Source: Flammulina velutipes
Taxonomy: Eukaryota > Basidiomycota > Agaricomycetes > Agaricales > Physalacriaceae
Length of the DNA stretch: 64,000 nt
Reading direction: 5' to 3'
NCBI GenBank assembly: GCA_011800155.1
Contig: CM022378.1
Span: 372,001-436,000, forward strand
Below are positions 42,853 through 54,948 of this stretch, piece by piece; within the stretch, counting starts at the first letter, position 1; every line of letters begins with the position of its first letter. Both the position numbers and the translations under genes were made by a program. The notes below the pieces were generated by a model, which was not told the origin of the DNA, searched no databases, and was given only the letters and a program-made list of their open reading frames with translations.

Positions 42853-44098
42853 ATATTCGCATTTTGACATACTGGGAACACCTCTGGGGTGTTAATACAT
42901 CATCTATAATGATAATAGAACACATTGGGACGACCCAGAGGTCAGGGGAAGTTGATGGTATGTGTGCTTTCTTGGGGGACATTATTTGGGGTATATCCCA
43001 GGTTTTGACCGCATTTTTCACACTCCAGACTTCATCTAACTCATGATTAGAGCATTATATACATATATCTTCGAATATAAGGTGTCCCCAGGTCATGGCA
43101 AGTTGATAGTGTGGCCCAAAGCTATGTGGTCCGGGTTTTTGGCATTTTGATCATATCCAAGGGTTCTGTTGACCTGGGGACCTAACTGAGTGACATATAC
43201 AATGCCCCAAAGGTGTCTGGACGACCTACAAGTGGTTTCAGGTCACCCCCAAGCGAGGGCAAAGTGCTGCTCCCTTTTTGGTGCTTTTTGATGGATTTTC
43301 AATAATGTTCTGCTTGTTTCTCAGCCAAATCTTCGTGTTTTTACATGGTTCTTTGTGCTGCACACATTCATTTTTCAATAGGAAGACATCTAGAACAACC
43401 CCAGGTCGATCCGAGGTATGTGCTCCTCGATTAAAAATGCGCCACACATCGTTTTATTATTGGTTTCAGTAGCTGCCACACCCCCATTCATGTTTCTGAT
43501 AGTTAGAAAGAATTTTATTTTTCAACCTACAATCACCCCTCCCATACCCTCCTCATACCCTGGCAATAGCCCAGTATTTATCCTGGTGCCACAATTGTAC
43601 CCTGCCCCCAATCCCCCTGCCCCCATCCCCCATCCCCTCCCCCATCAATCCCATCAGTTCCCATCAATCCCTAGGTCCGGATTTTCCTGTGGCCACATTT
43701 CCCCTGCCCCCATCCCCCATCCCCTGCTCCCATCAGACCCTAGGTCCGGATTTTCCTGGTGCCACAATTGTCTATCCCCATCCCCCATTCCCCTGGTCAA
43801 TCAATGACATCAGTACCCATCAATCCCTAGGTCCGGATTTCTGTGTGGCCACATTTCCCCATCCCCTGCTCCCCCTCCCCCTCCCCATCAATCCCTAGCT
43901 GCTCCCATCAATGTCTATCCATATATGGACCAGCCCGCCCGCCCCAGAGCTGCTCCCTCTGGCGGGCCCTACCACATAAGGGAATTGACAACTAGTTGTG
44001 GCTTCACCTTTGAGTACTGCTCAATTACAGACAGACAATGTAATGCGGCCCCCTGTAAGGTATGGGTGGACAACTGTTTGTGGTTACTTAATAGGGTG
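42853..44098 (-). repeat. Right long inverted arm of the fold-back element
   Basis: Reverse complement of 41250-42495, apparently exact apart from positions 42868 and 42870. Confidence 0.9.
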
Positions 44099-44607
44099 GA
44101 ACGGCGCCCCCATGAGCATGTCGTAGCGATCCAAATTAACCACGTCGAAGTAAGTTGACCCTTCCACACTCGGAATATCCACGTTGACAATAGCACCAAA
44201 GTTAATCTTCGATTTACTCCCCACGCAACCTAGGAATAACGGTACGGGCTCTTTCAACATACGTACGAATAACGGTACGGGCTCTTTCAACATACGTACG
44301 TCCAACTTCGCCACACTGGAGAAACTCGGACTTACGGATGAAGTAGTACTCCCACTGTCCCACAACGTCAATGCGGGGACATCTGGGGCATCAATCGTCC
44401 TCGTATAAGTGACCAAGCATCGTTTCTCATCGGGGTGAAGCGATGGTCGCGCCAACGGAGTATCAGGTACGTACAGTTGAACCTTGGTATTTCCTTTACC
44501 TTTAACTTGTACAGGTGTGAGTCCACTGCCGTCGCCAGCTACCGTCATAGACTGGAGCACCTCATCTAGTGGCTCAGCGTCATTATCTTCGACAAGCTCA
44601 TCAACTA
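44099..44607 (-). CDS. Retroviral-type aspartic protease region, N-terminal part
   Basis: Frame from the Tc1 target site (IVDELVEDNDAEPLDEVLQS) into ALTLWDSGSTTSSVSPSFSS, where DSG is the aspartic protease catalytic triad, and on to GAIVNVDIPS and DRYDMLMGAPF. A 12-residue stretch (LDVRMLKEPVPLF, then VRMLKEPVPLFLG) is tandemly duplicated at 44240-44300. The frame then reads into the fold-back arm and stops. In the family, this enzyme dimerises and cleaves Gag-Pol. Confidence 0.8.
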
Positions 44608-44609
44608 TA

Positions 44610-45847
44610 CTCGCAGCCAAAATAAGTAATTAGAATTATGTAAGCATGGCATCAATGAACACGACTTCTACACAAACCTCCATGCCGCCCGACCGCAATT
44701 CATACACACGACATGACTCCCCGAAAAAGAATCGCTTCATCGGTGCCGTTTCAGCAGGCCTTTCTATTGCTGAAGCTGCCAACAAGGAGAACATTCCGAT
44801 CAGTACTGCCTACCATATTTGGAACAAGTACAAAACAACGAGTTCTACACATTCCCTTCCACGATCTGGGCGTCCACCCAAGATAACAGAGCGTACTGAA
44901 CGTCAGGTTGTACGTGAGGCTGTCCGAAATCGTCGAGAACCCCTTGCATCTGTCGGTCAGCATGTCGAACCAAAGATTTCCGATCAGGCCGTTCGCAGGA
45001 TCCTTGCCGCGCATGGGTATCATCGTCGTGTGGCTAGACGAGTTCCTTACCTGTCTAAGAGACAGAAAAAGGCTCGTTTGGCATGGGCACGGGCACTCAA
45101 AGGACGCCGTTGGGACGACATCATCTGGTCTGATGAGTGCTATGTGCACATTGACGACAAACATGGACGTGTTTACGTGACAAGACGTGTTGACGAGGTC
45201 CTACATGAAGATTGTGTTGTACCAGCCTTCACACAATCTAATATACGTGTCATGGTCTGGGGATGTATCATGTCGGGGAGGAAGGGGCCATTGATTGTTC
45301 TGGAGTATCCAGGAGGGAAGGGCGGTGGGATGAACTCGAGCCGATACCAGCGGCAGGTTCTGAATGGTGTCCTACAGCCTTTTTTTCTTCAGGAGAAGCA
45401 GAGGATGCCAAGTTTGTCGTTCCAGCATGACAATGCTCCATCCCATTCGAGCAAATCTACGAAGCGCTGGTTTATTAAACATGGCATACCACTTTTCCCT
45501 CATCCACCCTCATCCCCTGACGTCAATCCCATCGAGCCTTTATGGCATGTTCTCAAGAACATTATTCGCCACCGGAAGCACCCACCATCATCCACCGAGG
45601 AGCTTCGCACCGCGGTCAAGGAAGCATGGGATCAGATAACAGATGTTGATGTTGAAAAGCACACTCACACAATGCCTGAGAGAGTTAAGGCAGTTCTGGA
45701 TGCACATGGGGGACATACAAAGTACTAGTATCATGTACCACATTATCTTACTGCCTCCAATGTTGATATGTGCTCGCAGTGCATAGAAAGGTGTCATTGA
45801 TCTGGATCAAAAATGACATCATTCTAATTACTTATTTTGGCTGCGAG
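44610..45847 (+). mobile_element. Tc1/mariner element (DD34E), 1,238 bp
   Basis: 27-bp terminal inverted repeats (CTCGCAGCCAAAATAAGTAA...) are flanked by TA on both sides (44608-44609, 45848-45849). Setting the element and one TA aside makes gag and protease one continuous frame (RAMH followed by IVDELVED). The transposase frame inside is intact, so the copy may be active. Confidence 0.93.
44646..45728 (+). CDS. Tc1-like transposase, DD34E
   Basis: 360 codons, intronless. The N-terminal ~110 residues hold two helix-turn-helix units (FIGAVSAGLSIAEAANKENI; RQVVREAVRNRREPLASVGQ) that bind the TIRs in this family, with GRPPK, an AT-hook-like GRPR variant, between them. The catalytic triad is D in IIWSDECYVHID, D in FQHDNAPSHSS and E in SPDVNPIEPLWHVLKN, with 34 residues between the second D and the E. 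It cuts and pastes at TA sites in the nucleus. The start at 44646 has a second Met at codon 3. Length is typical and no damage was seen. Confidence 0.95.
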   Translation: MASMNTTSTQTSMPPDRNSYTRHDSPKKNRFIGAVSAGLSIAEAANKENIPISTAYHIWNKYKTTSSTHSLPRSGRPPKITERTERQVVREAVRNRREPLASVGQHVEPKISDQAVRRILAAHGYHRRVARRVPYLSKRQKKARLAWARALKGRRWDDIIWSDECYVHIDDKHGRVYVTRRVDEVLHEDCVVPAFTQSNIRVMVWGCIMSGRKGPLIVLEYPGGKGGGMNSSRYQRQVLNGVLQPFFLQEKQRMPSLSFQHDNAPSHSSKSTKRWFIKHGIPLFPHPPSSPDVNPIEPLWHVLKNIIRHRKHPPSSTEELRTAVKEAWDQITDVDVEKHTHTMPERVKAVLDAHGGHTKY

Positions 45848-45849
45848 TA

Positions 45850-48470
45850 TGCATGGCACGTATTGATACGCCATCATCGTAACTGTCGCTATCAGAGGAG
45901 TAATCCTCGTGTTCTACGATATCGAAGTCTCCGCGGTGGGTGTTAAAATCAACTCGGGTACGTCCTGAATGACCTGTTTGTGCAGATAGGACAGATCCTC
46001 CGGCTCTCGAATCAGCAGCCGCTCGAATGTGTACCGCACCAACGTCAGGTTTAGGTCCAGGGCATCCGTCATGGCCACGTCTCAGACCTGCTTTACCGCA
46101 GTCCCAGCAGCTGAGCACTCGCTCTTTATCATTACGAGGTCGAGCGTCCCTAGCGCGAGGCCTGGAGTCTCGTTCACGCACCTCATCTGGTCGTGGTTTC
46201 CTTTCTCGTTCTCTTGTTTCGTCGGGTCGCTGTCTGTCGTTACGTCGCCTATCGGCGCCTGTTACAGGAAGATCGCGACGGTCTCGATTCATCCCACTGG
46301 TATCGTTCAGCGGTCTATCGTCGCGATACTCCCGACCCCTTTCTCTGACTTCGTTCAAAGGTCTACCATCACGATAATCCTTGCGCTCTCGCGCATTATC
46401 TCGTCGGTTAGCTTTTCCTCCCGAATTGCGGTGTTCAAAGTAATGATCCTTGGTGAAGGCCAAGCGCTCTTCTTCGATAGCATCATCAAGTAAGTCCTCT
46501 AACTTGTCCTCTACAGGTTCTGATCCATGTGTTAGCATAGCCCGAACGTAAGACGAGGGAAGATTATCCATGAATTTTTCTCGAAGGAGCTCGTGAACGG
46601 GAGGCTCAGCCATCGAGTCGGCGATATCCATCATATCGTCGTAAAAGTCTTGTACGTTATGACCGTCTTTCCATTTCAAGTCCTTGAACTTGTAATAGTT
46701 ATCATGTAGTGTAATGGACCTAACGAACCGTTTGAACAATCCGACGATGATATTTTCAGACGACCATTCCTGTTGTGTCCGATTTATCCTCAAAACATTA
46801 TTTTTGTGCCACTTAAGGGCGGATCCCTCGAGATGGTTCTTCATGTGGATCTTGCGCTCAAAGTCACGAAATTCTCCCACTAGGTGGTTTCCTGCCATGT
46901 ACATGGCGATATCCATGACCCACTGTTCGAGAGCATGAAAATCAGCGCTCCCGCCGTACTTGATAACTTTCACATCAATTTTGGCAGGTTTTGTGTCCTT
47001 GGGTATAACACCTACGGCTAATATTTGATTCCGATACACAGCGAGCAATCTATCGATAAGTGCATCGTTTTGTTTTTTACGACTATGGTGGCGTATATTA
47101 TCCTCGTTCGGGGTACTCAGGCGACGGGACTCCCGCCTAGATCGGCGGGTCTGTTTCCCTGATCGCCGTCTCTTTCGCCCTTCGGATTCACTGCCAGACT
47201 CATTGTTACCGTCGTCACCATTACCACCGTCAGGATCATTCGGTGGACCTTGGCTTACATTATTATGCCTATGGGGATTGTGGCGCCTATCGTTGCCAGA
47301 CTTGCTTCCCCTTTGATTACCACTACGTCCCGATCCGTCGTCACTAGGTGATCCATCTGGCTCCCCGTATTCATCATTTCCAGCGGGTGCCACACCATGG
47401 TGACATCCTGACCGAAGTCGGACAATGTAGTCACTTCCGGGAGCTACCTCATACTCGCTGGCTACATACTCGTTTGCTGTTATATTTAGCTCATGAATAA
47501 TGTTGCTATGATCAATCCATATGCCTGGATCCGGAAAGGTGACTTTATGTCTCATCGCTTCCTGTTTGGACCGTTCATGGTAACATACCATCTTGGACTT
47601 GATTTCGTTGAACCGTTTAGACTGTTCGACCGTCATTCCAGACGGCTGTTTCCCTTTATCATTTAACGGCGAAGTGATCATGGCCGGGATTGCCGTTGGG
47701 TTCAATAACTGGCGGACATTATCGGGCGTCTGATCAATGTTTACACCATAAACTTTGCGAAATCTCAAGTCAAAGTTCGCCATCGCAGCACCAATCACAT
47801 TAAGAGTAGACTCGATTGTTAACGGTTCTTTACGGTTAGTTGTCTCGGTCAACATGGCTTTAACTTGGTCAACCAATTTAAGCATCTCAATACGATCATA
47901 CTCGGGTAACGATCGGGCTTTTGCCAGTAGTGCATTATGGTCAGACCACGAATCTAACTGACTAACGTCGCTCATGGAATCATCAATTACCGGCGGGGAG
48001 CCTCCTCGAGTTATCGGCTGAGTAGACAAGAGTTTACCGAGAGGTATCTTTGACACCTCAGGAAGAGCTTGACCAACGTCACCTACTATGTTCCGTTTCA
48101 TTGCTGACGATCCAGTAGACGACTTCGTAAAAAGAGATGCGTCATTGATATTACCGACAACAGGAACGTCTAGAGGGGCAAGTCCCGACGTCGCACCAAG
48201 ATCACGAAGAGCACCAGAGTTTGGAAGCACAGGTAAGACAGGTTTATCGCCTAGACCAAGTGGCGCCCGTTTCGATTCGGGCTGGGTAGTCCGTTCAGTT
48301 GGCTTACCCTTTGTCCCGAGACCAGGCTTTGGGAATACGATCGGTGGCGCATTCGGCTTAACCCGAACAGGTTCTGGAACGCGTCGATCGACAGGGGTAG
48401 ATGGTGATTCAGTGGGTTTACTTGGATCTTCGGCCGAAGATCCTAAATGTTGGGGGTCAACCAGGGCTTT
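45850..48470 (-). CDS. gag: Gag polyprotein, main part (left of the KDZ insertion)
   Basis: Continues the gag frame from the KDZ target site (KALVDPQHLGSSAEDPSKPT). A Pro/Ser/Lys-rich N-terminal region is followed by a charged His/Arg/Asp-rich stretch (GRSGNQRGSKSGNDRRHNPH). The capsid-like gag domain is at ~46500-47000 (FHALEQWVMDIAMYMAGNHL, GSALKWHKNNVLRI, FVRSITLHDNYYKFKDLKW). An Arg/Glu/Asp-rich tract leads to a variant zinc knuckle CWDCGKAGLRRGHDGC near 46080. It ends DDGVSIRAMH at the Tc1 insertion; without that insert it would run into protease without a stop. The open frame as it stands begins inside KDZ sequence (48527) and ends in the Tc1 TIR (45828). Confidence 0.85.
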
Positions 48471-48477
48471 CAGTTCA

Positions 48478-48562
48478 CACCACTGGCAGTACTGGAATTG
48501 GCATCTTCCTAGCTGTAGCCAGCACATATGGTTTTAATTTCCATAGCTGTAGCCATAGGCCC
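48478..48562 (+). repeat. Left terminal inverted repeat of the KDZ element
   Basis: CACCACTGGCAGTACTGG..., then AGCTGTAGCC at 48511 and CATAGCTGTAGCCATAGG at ~48541. It aligns with the complement of the right end with one or two single-base gaps. Confidence 0.75.
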
Positions 48563-48800
48563 TACCACGCAACACCCCAGAGCTGTACCCATGGAAGAAG
48601 ACCTTTCTTCCCTCTTCCGGTAATCTCGCACCGGTCCAACCGGTCTGCCGAGCCCGGCAACTCTTCGGCATGCGCCACACTGCCTTTAGATCAAGTCCTA
48701 ACGTCTCCAAAGGCTTAAATAATAATAAAATAAAGTCCCCATTTAACAGAAATACAAAATAATTAAAGTAAGAACTCCTGCGCTAACGCAGGGGCGCATC

Positions 48801-51800
48801 TCAGTCATTCTCACCCCTCTTTGTCCGCTTCCCAAGTACAGTGCCCAGGTCGCGTGAGAATAGGTCAGTGAATCTCTCCAGTATGCGTGTCCTGATGGCT
48901 TTCTGCCGTCGCGCATATGCACGCATGCCTTCACCAATATGCGATGATCTCTGCATTGTTGTTTCCCGCGCTAACCAAACTTCCGCCTCGTACTTGAGGG
49001 ATTCCAACACTCGGCGCATTTCCTCCTCTAATAGGATCACCTCCTCCTGCCATCTCTCTTTCCGGGCGAAGGACCTTGACCACTCAACGCGTACCGCTGT
49101 TTGCCATGAGTAAGTGTCGCACTATTCAGATCAAACAAACCACTCACAGTCATGCAAAAACTGTTCGTCCTCGACGTCCGGCGCGCCTTGCGCTGTCCAT
49201 ATCCAACTCATCTTCTGCCGACTCGACCCCCCACAAATGCCCCATCCACCACCTCTTCCTCCGGCCCCTCCTGCTCATTATCATCAACACGGACAATTGT
49301 CGACTGGATACGTCGACGACTGGAATGCTGCGTCAACTTCGCCAACCGTCTGGCGGCCTGCCCATCGTGATCAAACACGAACTTCGTCTGGACATCACTG
49401 TCCGTGAGTGGGAGGAAGGGAGCTGGATCGTCCACCAAGTTGGCTAAGGCAGCATACGCGGTACGATACTTCTGTTTCGTTGCATTGATTTTATCGCTGA
49501 GGTCGTCCAACAGCGTTCGTGCCCGGGTCGTCTTCTTCTGGCCCGTAAAGTTCTTGTTCTTGAAACGGATGAGGTGGCTTTTCGTATGCAGTCGGAGTCG
49601 AAGTGCATTCAGATTTTCAGAGCATTGGAGTTTACGCAGTGCCGCCTCAGCGGTGAAGAGAGAAGGACGGAAGCCCTTTTGTGACGTCTTTGGAATGTCG
49701 GACGGCAACCACAATACCATGTCCTCCGGCTCCACGCTATGTTTCGCATTGCTCGTCGTAGTGTCTGCGGTGTCGACAGTTGGCGATGGTCTTGTGTCAC
49801 CAGATTGGACCAAAACCCCTGGCATGAACATCCCTTGCAGCTTGCGAAAGCGTCGGTGCTTTTTCCAGAACGCCGTCCGCATGTCCTTCACCTTCGCCGC
49901 CCCGCCCCATCCTGTCTTGCCCTTTGCTTTCAGAACCGCCTGAATCTTCAGTCTGACAATTGAATTAGTGACTCAAGCAGGCCGGTGATTCAGGAGAGCG
50001 ACGTACTGGACCTGCTGGAGCTGTAGTGCCAATCGCACAAAGACCACCACATTCATCTTCTTCGTGGCCTCATCAGCTCCCATACTTTTTTCTTCATGCC
50101 GCTCCTCGCGCTCCAGATCCTCTTTGATACCCTTCTCCGTGACTTCGTCTAGGAGAAAAGAGAATTAATCATCGGCACTTAGACCATCTAGCAAGGACTT
50201 ACCCTTTCTCCAAACCGACAGATATGGATTCTCCGCCGTTTTATTCTTCAATAGGATCTTCTCTTCTGTGTGCCAGTCTTTGATCTTCTTGGTCCATTCC
50301 GCCAGGACTCTCGGTTCGACCGTCGCGCTCGCAGCCGCATGGTTTGCAACCTGCGCAGCTTCCTCCTCTCTCGCAACTTGCAAACGCCTCGGAAGCAGGT
50401 GTCCTAAGAAACCATATGTTAAATCGACTCGTCAAAGCGCAGACTGTTGAATGGACACTTACCCATTCGCAGATTCATCAGATAATTTTGATTATCGAAA
50501 TGGTCTTCCAGAGATGCATGACGGTTATTCATTTGCATCTCACGAGTTGCGTATGCCCGCTGATTCGATGTACTCCACACGCGTTCAACGCCCTCACCAT
50601 CAACCATTCCCGCCCCGCTCTTGTACCGCAAAGATTCACACATTGCACATTCATCGTTGTGTACACCACCATGCCACACAGGCAGGGAGACTTCGATTTC
50701 TGGTGCGCCATCTCGCGCGGGTACAAAGATCGTCGGCATGCCCTTCTTGCGTTCATGGAGGTGGACCTTCCATTGGCAGCCAACGTCATACGACGCCATG
50801 ATTTTGAGCAGGTCCTCCGTATACGTTGACGCCCAGAAGACGTAGTCCATGCTCGAGTATCTGAAAATGCTATTTAGTAGATGTAGATGTAGGGCACAAT
50901 GCAGACCACATACCGTTCACCCTTGAGCAAATCTACTAGGCCCAACGGGCGCACCACTTCATGGCGTGTACAGATGCAACCACCTATACCTGTTGCGCGG
51001 AGCCCCTTCGAGAATCGACTGTCCTTTTGCATCAATGCTGCGAAAGCGATGCACGTGCTGACCTGAAAATGTCGTTAATTTTGGCATCCACCATAGATCA
51101 CACTACTCACATCTTCCTCAGTTACATGCTTCTTGACATGCGCTTCGTAGCCGTACGAGCCTCCCCATGGCGCAAAACACCCAAGTCCATCGCCCAAGAC
51201 AGTGTACGCCTTTCTGGCACTCTTCTTCCTAAGCTTGTTTTCTAGCCGAAAGCAGGCGTCCATACCGACATAAAGATTGTATTTGAACCTGCGAGATATC
51301 GTTAGATCTGAGACATGAGCAGTCCAAGCTACACACCTTAGGTTATCCTCGATGTTTTTAAAATTTGCGGGAAGGTTTACTCCAGGACGAGGACATGCCC
51401 AACACTTAACCGCGGCGGACCCCAGAGCGGCTGAGCCTACCCCCCGAGGGAGGTGACCGATTCCCGATCTTCGCATGCGCGACATGTAATTCCACTGGGT
51501 GGAGGAAAGACCGAAGTTCTTGTACCGATCGGGGACCCATTCCACACCCAGTGGATCTGTCAAACGTTCCAGGGAGGTGACGAAATCTCGCACATTCGCG
51601 TTGGCGACAACATTCAGTGTCCGGAAGTACTTCAGACACTCGAATGTCGTGAAGGTTTGAGGAGCTGCAAATGACGCTGGGTACCAACCTGTACGCATCG
51701 CCTGCTGCCAAGGGTTGGTGGAGATGGACAGGCTGCAGCCACAGAAAGAGGCGGAGACACGATGGATACCGTTGACGTGTAGCACAGAGACTGTCTTGAG

Positions 51801-53125
51801 CGGAGTTGGGAGGACACAGGGATAACCATCATGTCCAAGCTGGAACGACAGACCCAAAGTGCGTAGACTCGTCTTACGCCAGAAGCGCTGTTTATAATCC
51901 CATTCCTATTCCCTGCATCAGACCATTTTCTTCGTATCAACACGGAAACTCACTGATATTGTATGTAGAGGTGATAGTGCATGACGCTCCAGGCAACACT
52001 CTCGGCACTCCACAAACACACCACACGATGTGCATTTGAACAGTGGCTCGGGGGCAGGTCCAGGGAGAGGGGTCGCAGTTGGCACACCATCTATGTTCGC
52101 GCGTGGAAGATCGGTCTCAGGCATCGTCGGGGCGGGATCATTGGCCTTGGATATCGCAGAAGCATGCGGCTCCAGGTCGACGTCGGCATTGGAACGTGGA
52201 GTGCACTCTTGAGGAGTCATGGGTGTCGGTGAATGCGGAGGATGACCTCTGTGATCGTTGCGTTCACCGCAGGTGCGGCAGCGGGGATTCGGGGGTAGCG
52301 TCTCGAGGTAAAAGCTCTCTTCCATTACTGTGTCTTCTAGGGATAGAAAGATCGCCATTGGGTCGTCCTGTAGCATGTCAGGAAATTTTCAACTCGTTAG
52401 ATATTATGCTGACATACCGAACTAGCGTACGCTTTGCGTTTGCCTGTGCTCCCATCTTCCGCCTCGTCCTCATTCTCGCTATCGACCGGGTCCCCATTGG
52501 GGTCCAGGGTCTCCTCTGGCCTGGTGTCCTCAACGTACTCCCACTCCTCCTCGCTCCCCTCAGGGTCCTGATAATTGCGATAACCAGACGAGAAGCTTCT
52601 GTCGTCCTCTGCAGGAGTCGGTGCGTCTCCCAAGTCGCTCTGCTCAACAATCTTCCTTTTCTGGGCAGGATGACGAAGAGGTCGAACGATGGAGCGAGCT
52701 TCGGCACTAACTGTTTGGCGCAATCGGTTGGTCGATATTTCGAATGTGCGATCTGTTGAAACTTTTGCGACCCCACTGACGCCGCCAGCTGGCATCACAT
52801 CGACGGCACCCTTTCGCACGCGACCTCGCCGACGTTCCCAAGCTTGGCCTGTCTGGGACGCAGGCATGCTATGTTGATCTGCTGGCAAAGTGTAGACGCC
52901 GGACATTGGGGGCGCCGGTTCTCTCGTCTATAAAACAAATCAGACTCGTCTGCTAATGTTTCAGAAGAGCCTTACATTGTCCTGACGCTGAGAAGGGCCA
53001 GCGCGTGTGCCAAAGTTCACCTCCTCATATTGTTTGCGCGCTCTGTAGTCTTCTTGCGTATGGTGTCGAAGGTTCCACAAGATGGTAGGTGGCAAATCCT
53101 GGTCCTGAGTTGGAGGCGATGACAT
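48801..53125 (-). CDS. KDZ transposase with CxC2 cysteine cluster
   Basis: About twelve exons. The start MSSPPTQDQDLPPTILWNLR at 53125 is chosen because its exon splices (GTAAGG...TTATAG) directly into PMSGVYTLPADQHS. After an acidic linker come cysteine-rich CxC2 segments (RCRTCGERNDHRGHP; CTSCGVFVECRECCLERHAL) and the conserved stretch LGHDGYPC, FTTFECLKYFRTLNVVANAN. The KDZ core includes AAVKCWACPRPGVNLPANF, RFKYNLYVGMDACFRLENK, THE STCIAFAALMQKDSRFSKG segment, YDVGCQWKVHL and MVDGEGVERVWSTSNQ, which carries the probable catalytic Glu. A long Arg/Lys/Glu helical tail ends KRTKRGEND at 48801. It mobilises the element in the nucleus. No stop or frameshift was found, and the gene looks functional. 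The joined exon 51114/51074 boundary was checked by reading frame only. Confidence 0.9.
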
Positions 53126-53560
53126 CTCCCGGTCGTGCGCAAGCCGCAAGGTGCTGGAGAGCTCGAGCTAGACATCATAGAAAGCGGTCAACGATGAGGT
53201 CACGGTGTGACAGTGTAACACTCACGTATTGCTGTGTGGCGCCGCAGTTGTCTGGTCAAGTCCCAGTCAGTGAGTATTTGAGGGCTGAAAATTGCGTGGC
53301 GAAAGGAAGAGACTTGGAGAGTGTTTGATCCATGTTCAGTCGCCATTTAATTATTTTTTCGATCGAGATACCGGCACTCAGATATTTTACTTTCTCCCCA
53401 ACAACTGTTGGGATACCCTGACCGCCGCAGACACTACAAATCAGATATTTGAAACCTTTCTGATATACCTTTCTTGCAGTTTCCTTATATGTGGGCGAAT
53501 ATAATTCCCGTGCGCTCATCTGTGGCGCACGGGAGAAGCTTATTAAGTTCGAGTTTACAG

Positions 53561-54068
53561 TTACAACCTCTTATCGTCGTCCCTCTTGCCGAACCACTTC
53601 TCTTTGCGCGTAGCCCCAACAATTTGCTGACAGCAAGCGAGCTTCAGCTAGCAATAAAACAAGGCAACTGCATGGACTTACCCTTCCCCAGGCACAGCGT
53701 TCGAATAAATCATGCGGTCCCAAGCTCACAGATCGGTTTTGAACAATGCTATTCTCGGGGAACGCCACACAGAAATTGTCCCACACGCTCTGGTAGAACG
53801 CCTGACGCTCAAGTGAGGTTGCTCCGACGGGTGTCCTGAAATTCTTCGCGGCATTATCCAAGAGCCATTGCTTCTGATCTTTGGTGTACTTGAGGACGAG
53901 GACTTGATTCTCGTGTCAGTACGATGGTAATTGAGGCAAACGACGAAACCGACCGTGATCTACGCTGACTGCAGCAAACCGGCGTCGGGTATTCTTTGGT
54001 TTAGCAGGGCGAGTGACTGACTTTGAAGGTGTCTGTTGAGCCTTCGCATTTCGCGCGACAGGTGCCAT
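53561..54068 (-). CDS. KDZ cargo 1: small basic protein, SANT-like helical region
   Basis: Three exons. MAPVARNAKAQQTPSKSVTR is followed by a Lys/Arg-rich stretch. A first intron (starting GTAGAT, 54 nt) joins RRRFAAVS to NQVLVLKYTKDQKQWLLDNA. A second intron (GTAAGT...CTGAAG) joins DLFERCAWGR to LACCQQIVGATRKEKWFGKR, and the gene ends DDDKRL at 53561. About 135 residues. The segment KYTKDQKQWLLDN and the basic KEKWFGKR end resemble the SANT/Myb-like start of fungal transposon accessory proteins; DNA binding is an inference. It lies just upstream of the transposase on the same strand. Confidence 0.55.
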
Positions 54069-54265
54069 GATAGAAGGAAAGAAATATAGGCCAGGCGCCA
54101 AAGGCCGGGAAATTTATATACCTCCGCTTTTTCGTACCTGACATAGTCTGAAGAATTCACATCCATGTGAAGGAAGACAAGAGCTTCAACAACCTTTACA
54201 ACGACGAAGGAAACAAGAGGAATAATTGGGTGTAAGACCGAGTACATAGCCATACGTGAATTGTT

Positions 54266-54948
54266 CTACCACCATCGAGGAATGTTCAACGCCCTCGCCG
54301 TACACCGACGCCCCACTCTACTCGATAGCGTGCCCCACTCAAAATCCGGAATCAGCCTTTCGTAGAGGTCCATGGCGATACTCTTGTATTTCTGTGTAAG
54401 GCGACGTTGCGCGGCCGTCCCTATAGATGACGCTATGAGCTGACATGGTATGAGATTGGCCCAATATACGCACCTTTCAACTCAGGCCAGCAACGTTGGG
54501 ATTCCTCCACACGCAGAACATACAAAAGCTCTGCCCAGGCCGCTATGTTGGTTTGAGGATTGGCTTGCTCTCCCTGCCCTATGTCCATTCCAAGAGCCTC
54601 ATGCGATATGAAGAGGTAGTCCGGCTGTGTTGCAAGGCATGCCAGATATGTGAGATCGCGAAGAGAATATACGCCACTGGCAAACAGGTCGTCCACCAGA
54701 AATAGTCCATTGACCTGGCTTAGACGGGCCCAAAGGCCTTGCGATAATTCGGGCTCGTTTAAGTCGGTGCGCAGAAAGTCAAGGTCCCGGCGTAAGAAGC
54801 TGGGTGACGTTGGATAAAACCATTCACAAGCATGATAGGGAAGAGCATACCTTTGAGCTGAACACCAATCCGGGGTCCGTTTTCCGCTGACCTCGTCGGG
54901 GTCAAACATTAGGAGAGGCCTGCAGGCAACAGCTGGGGAGGTAGGCAT
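54266..54948 (-). CDS. KDZ cargo 2: unknown protein (~210 aa)
   Basis: MPTSPAVACRPLLMFDPDEV starts at 54948. A GT-AG intron (~54425-54471) joins QRCWPELK to GTAAQRRLTQKYKSIAMDLY, and the frame ends RALNIPRWW at 54266. It contains ACEWFYPTSPSFLRRDLDFL and GVYSLRDLTYLACLATQPDY. The mix of helical Leu-rich stretches suggests a folded domain, but nothing diagnostic is seen. Spacing to cargo 1 is about 200 bp, on the same strand. Confidence 0.55.

Larger units (their letters stand above)
41250..44098. mobile_element. Fold-back-type element with 1,246-bp inverted arms and 7-bp target duplication
   Basis: 2,849 bp, starting CACCCTATTAAGTAACC and ending in its complement, flanked by GAACGGC on both sides (41243-41249 and 44099-44105). 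Every position p in the left arm pairs with 85348-p in the right arm with no indel; the arms run 41250-42495 and 42853-44098, with only two mismatches near the inner ends. The ~357-bp spacer is not palindromic. Open frames in the arms are mirror copies of each other and match no protein I know, so the element is presumably non-autonomous. It splits the protease coding region of the chromovirus. Confidence 0.9.

Noticed and set aside
41541..43898. Mirror-image 129- and 69-codon ORFs in the fold-back arms as genes
   Set aside because: They are low-complexity Pro/Ser/Ile frames produced by the C-rich strand of the repeats, with no domain or promoter evidence.
43925..44158. 77-codon plus ORF beginning MDQPARPRAAPS
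   Set aside because: It spans the fold-back end into antisense protease sequence, and the same peptide start occurs in the other arm. It is an insertion artefact.
45820..45860. Gag-to-protease frameshift at the apparent gag stop
   Set aside because: The stop belongs to the Tc1 terminal repeat. Without the insert, gag continues in frame into protease.
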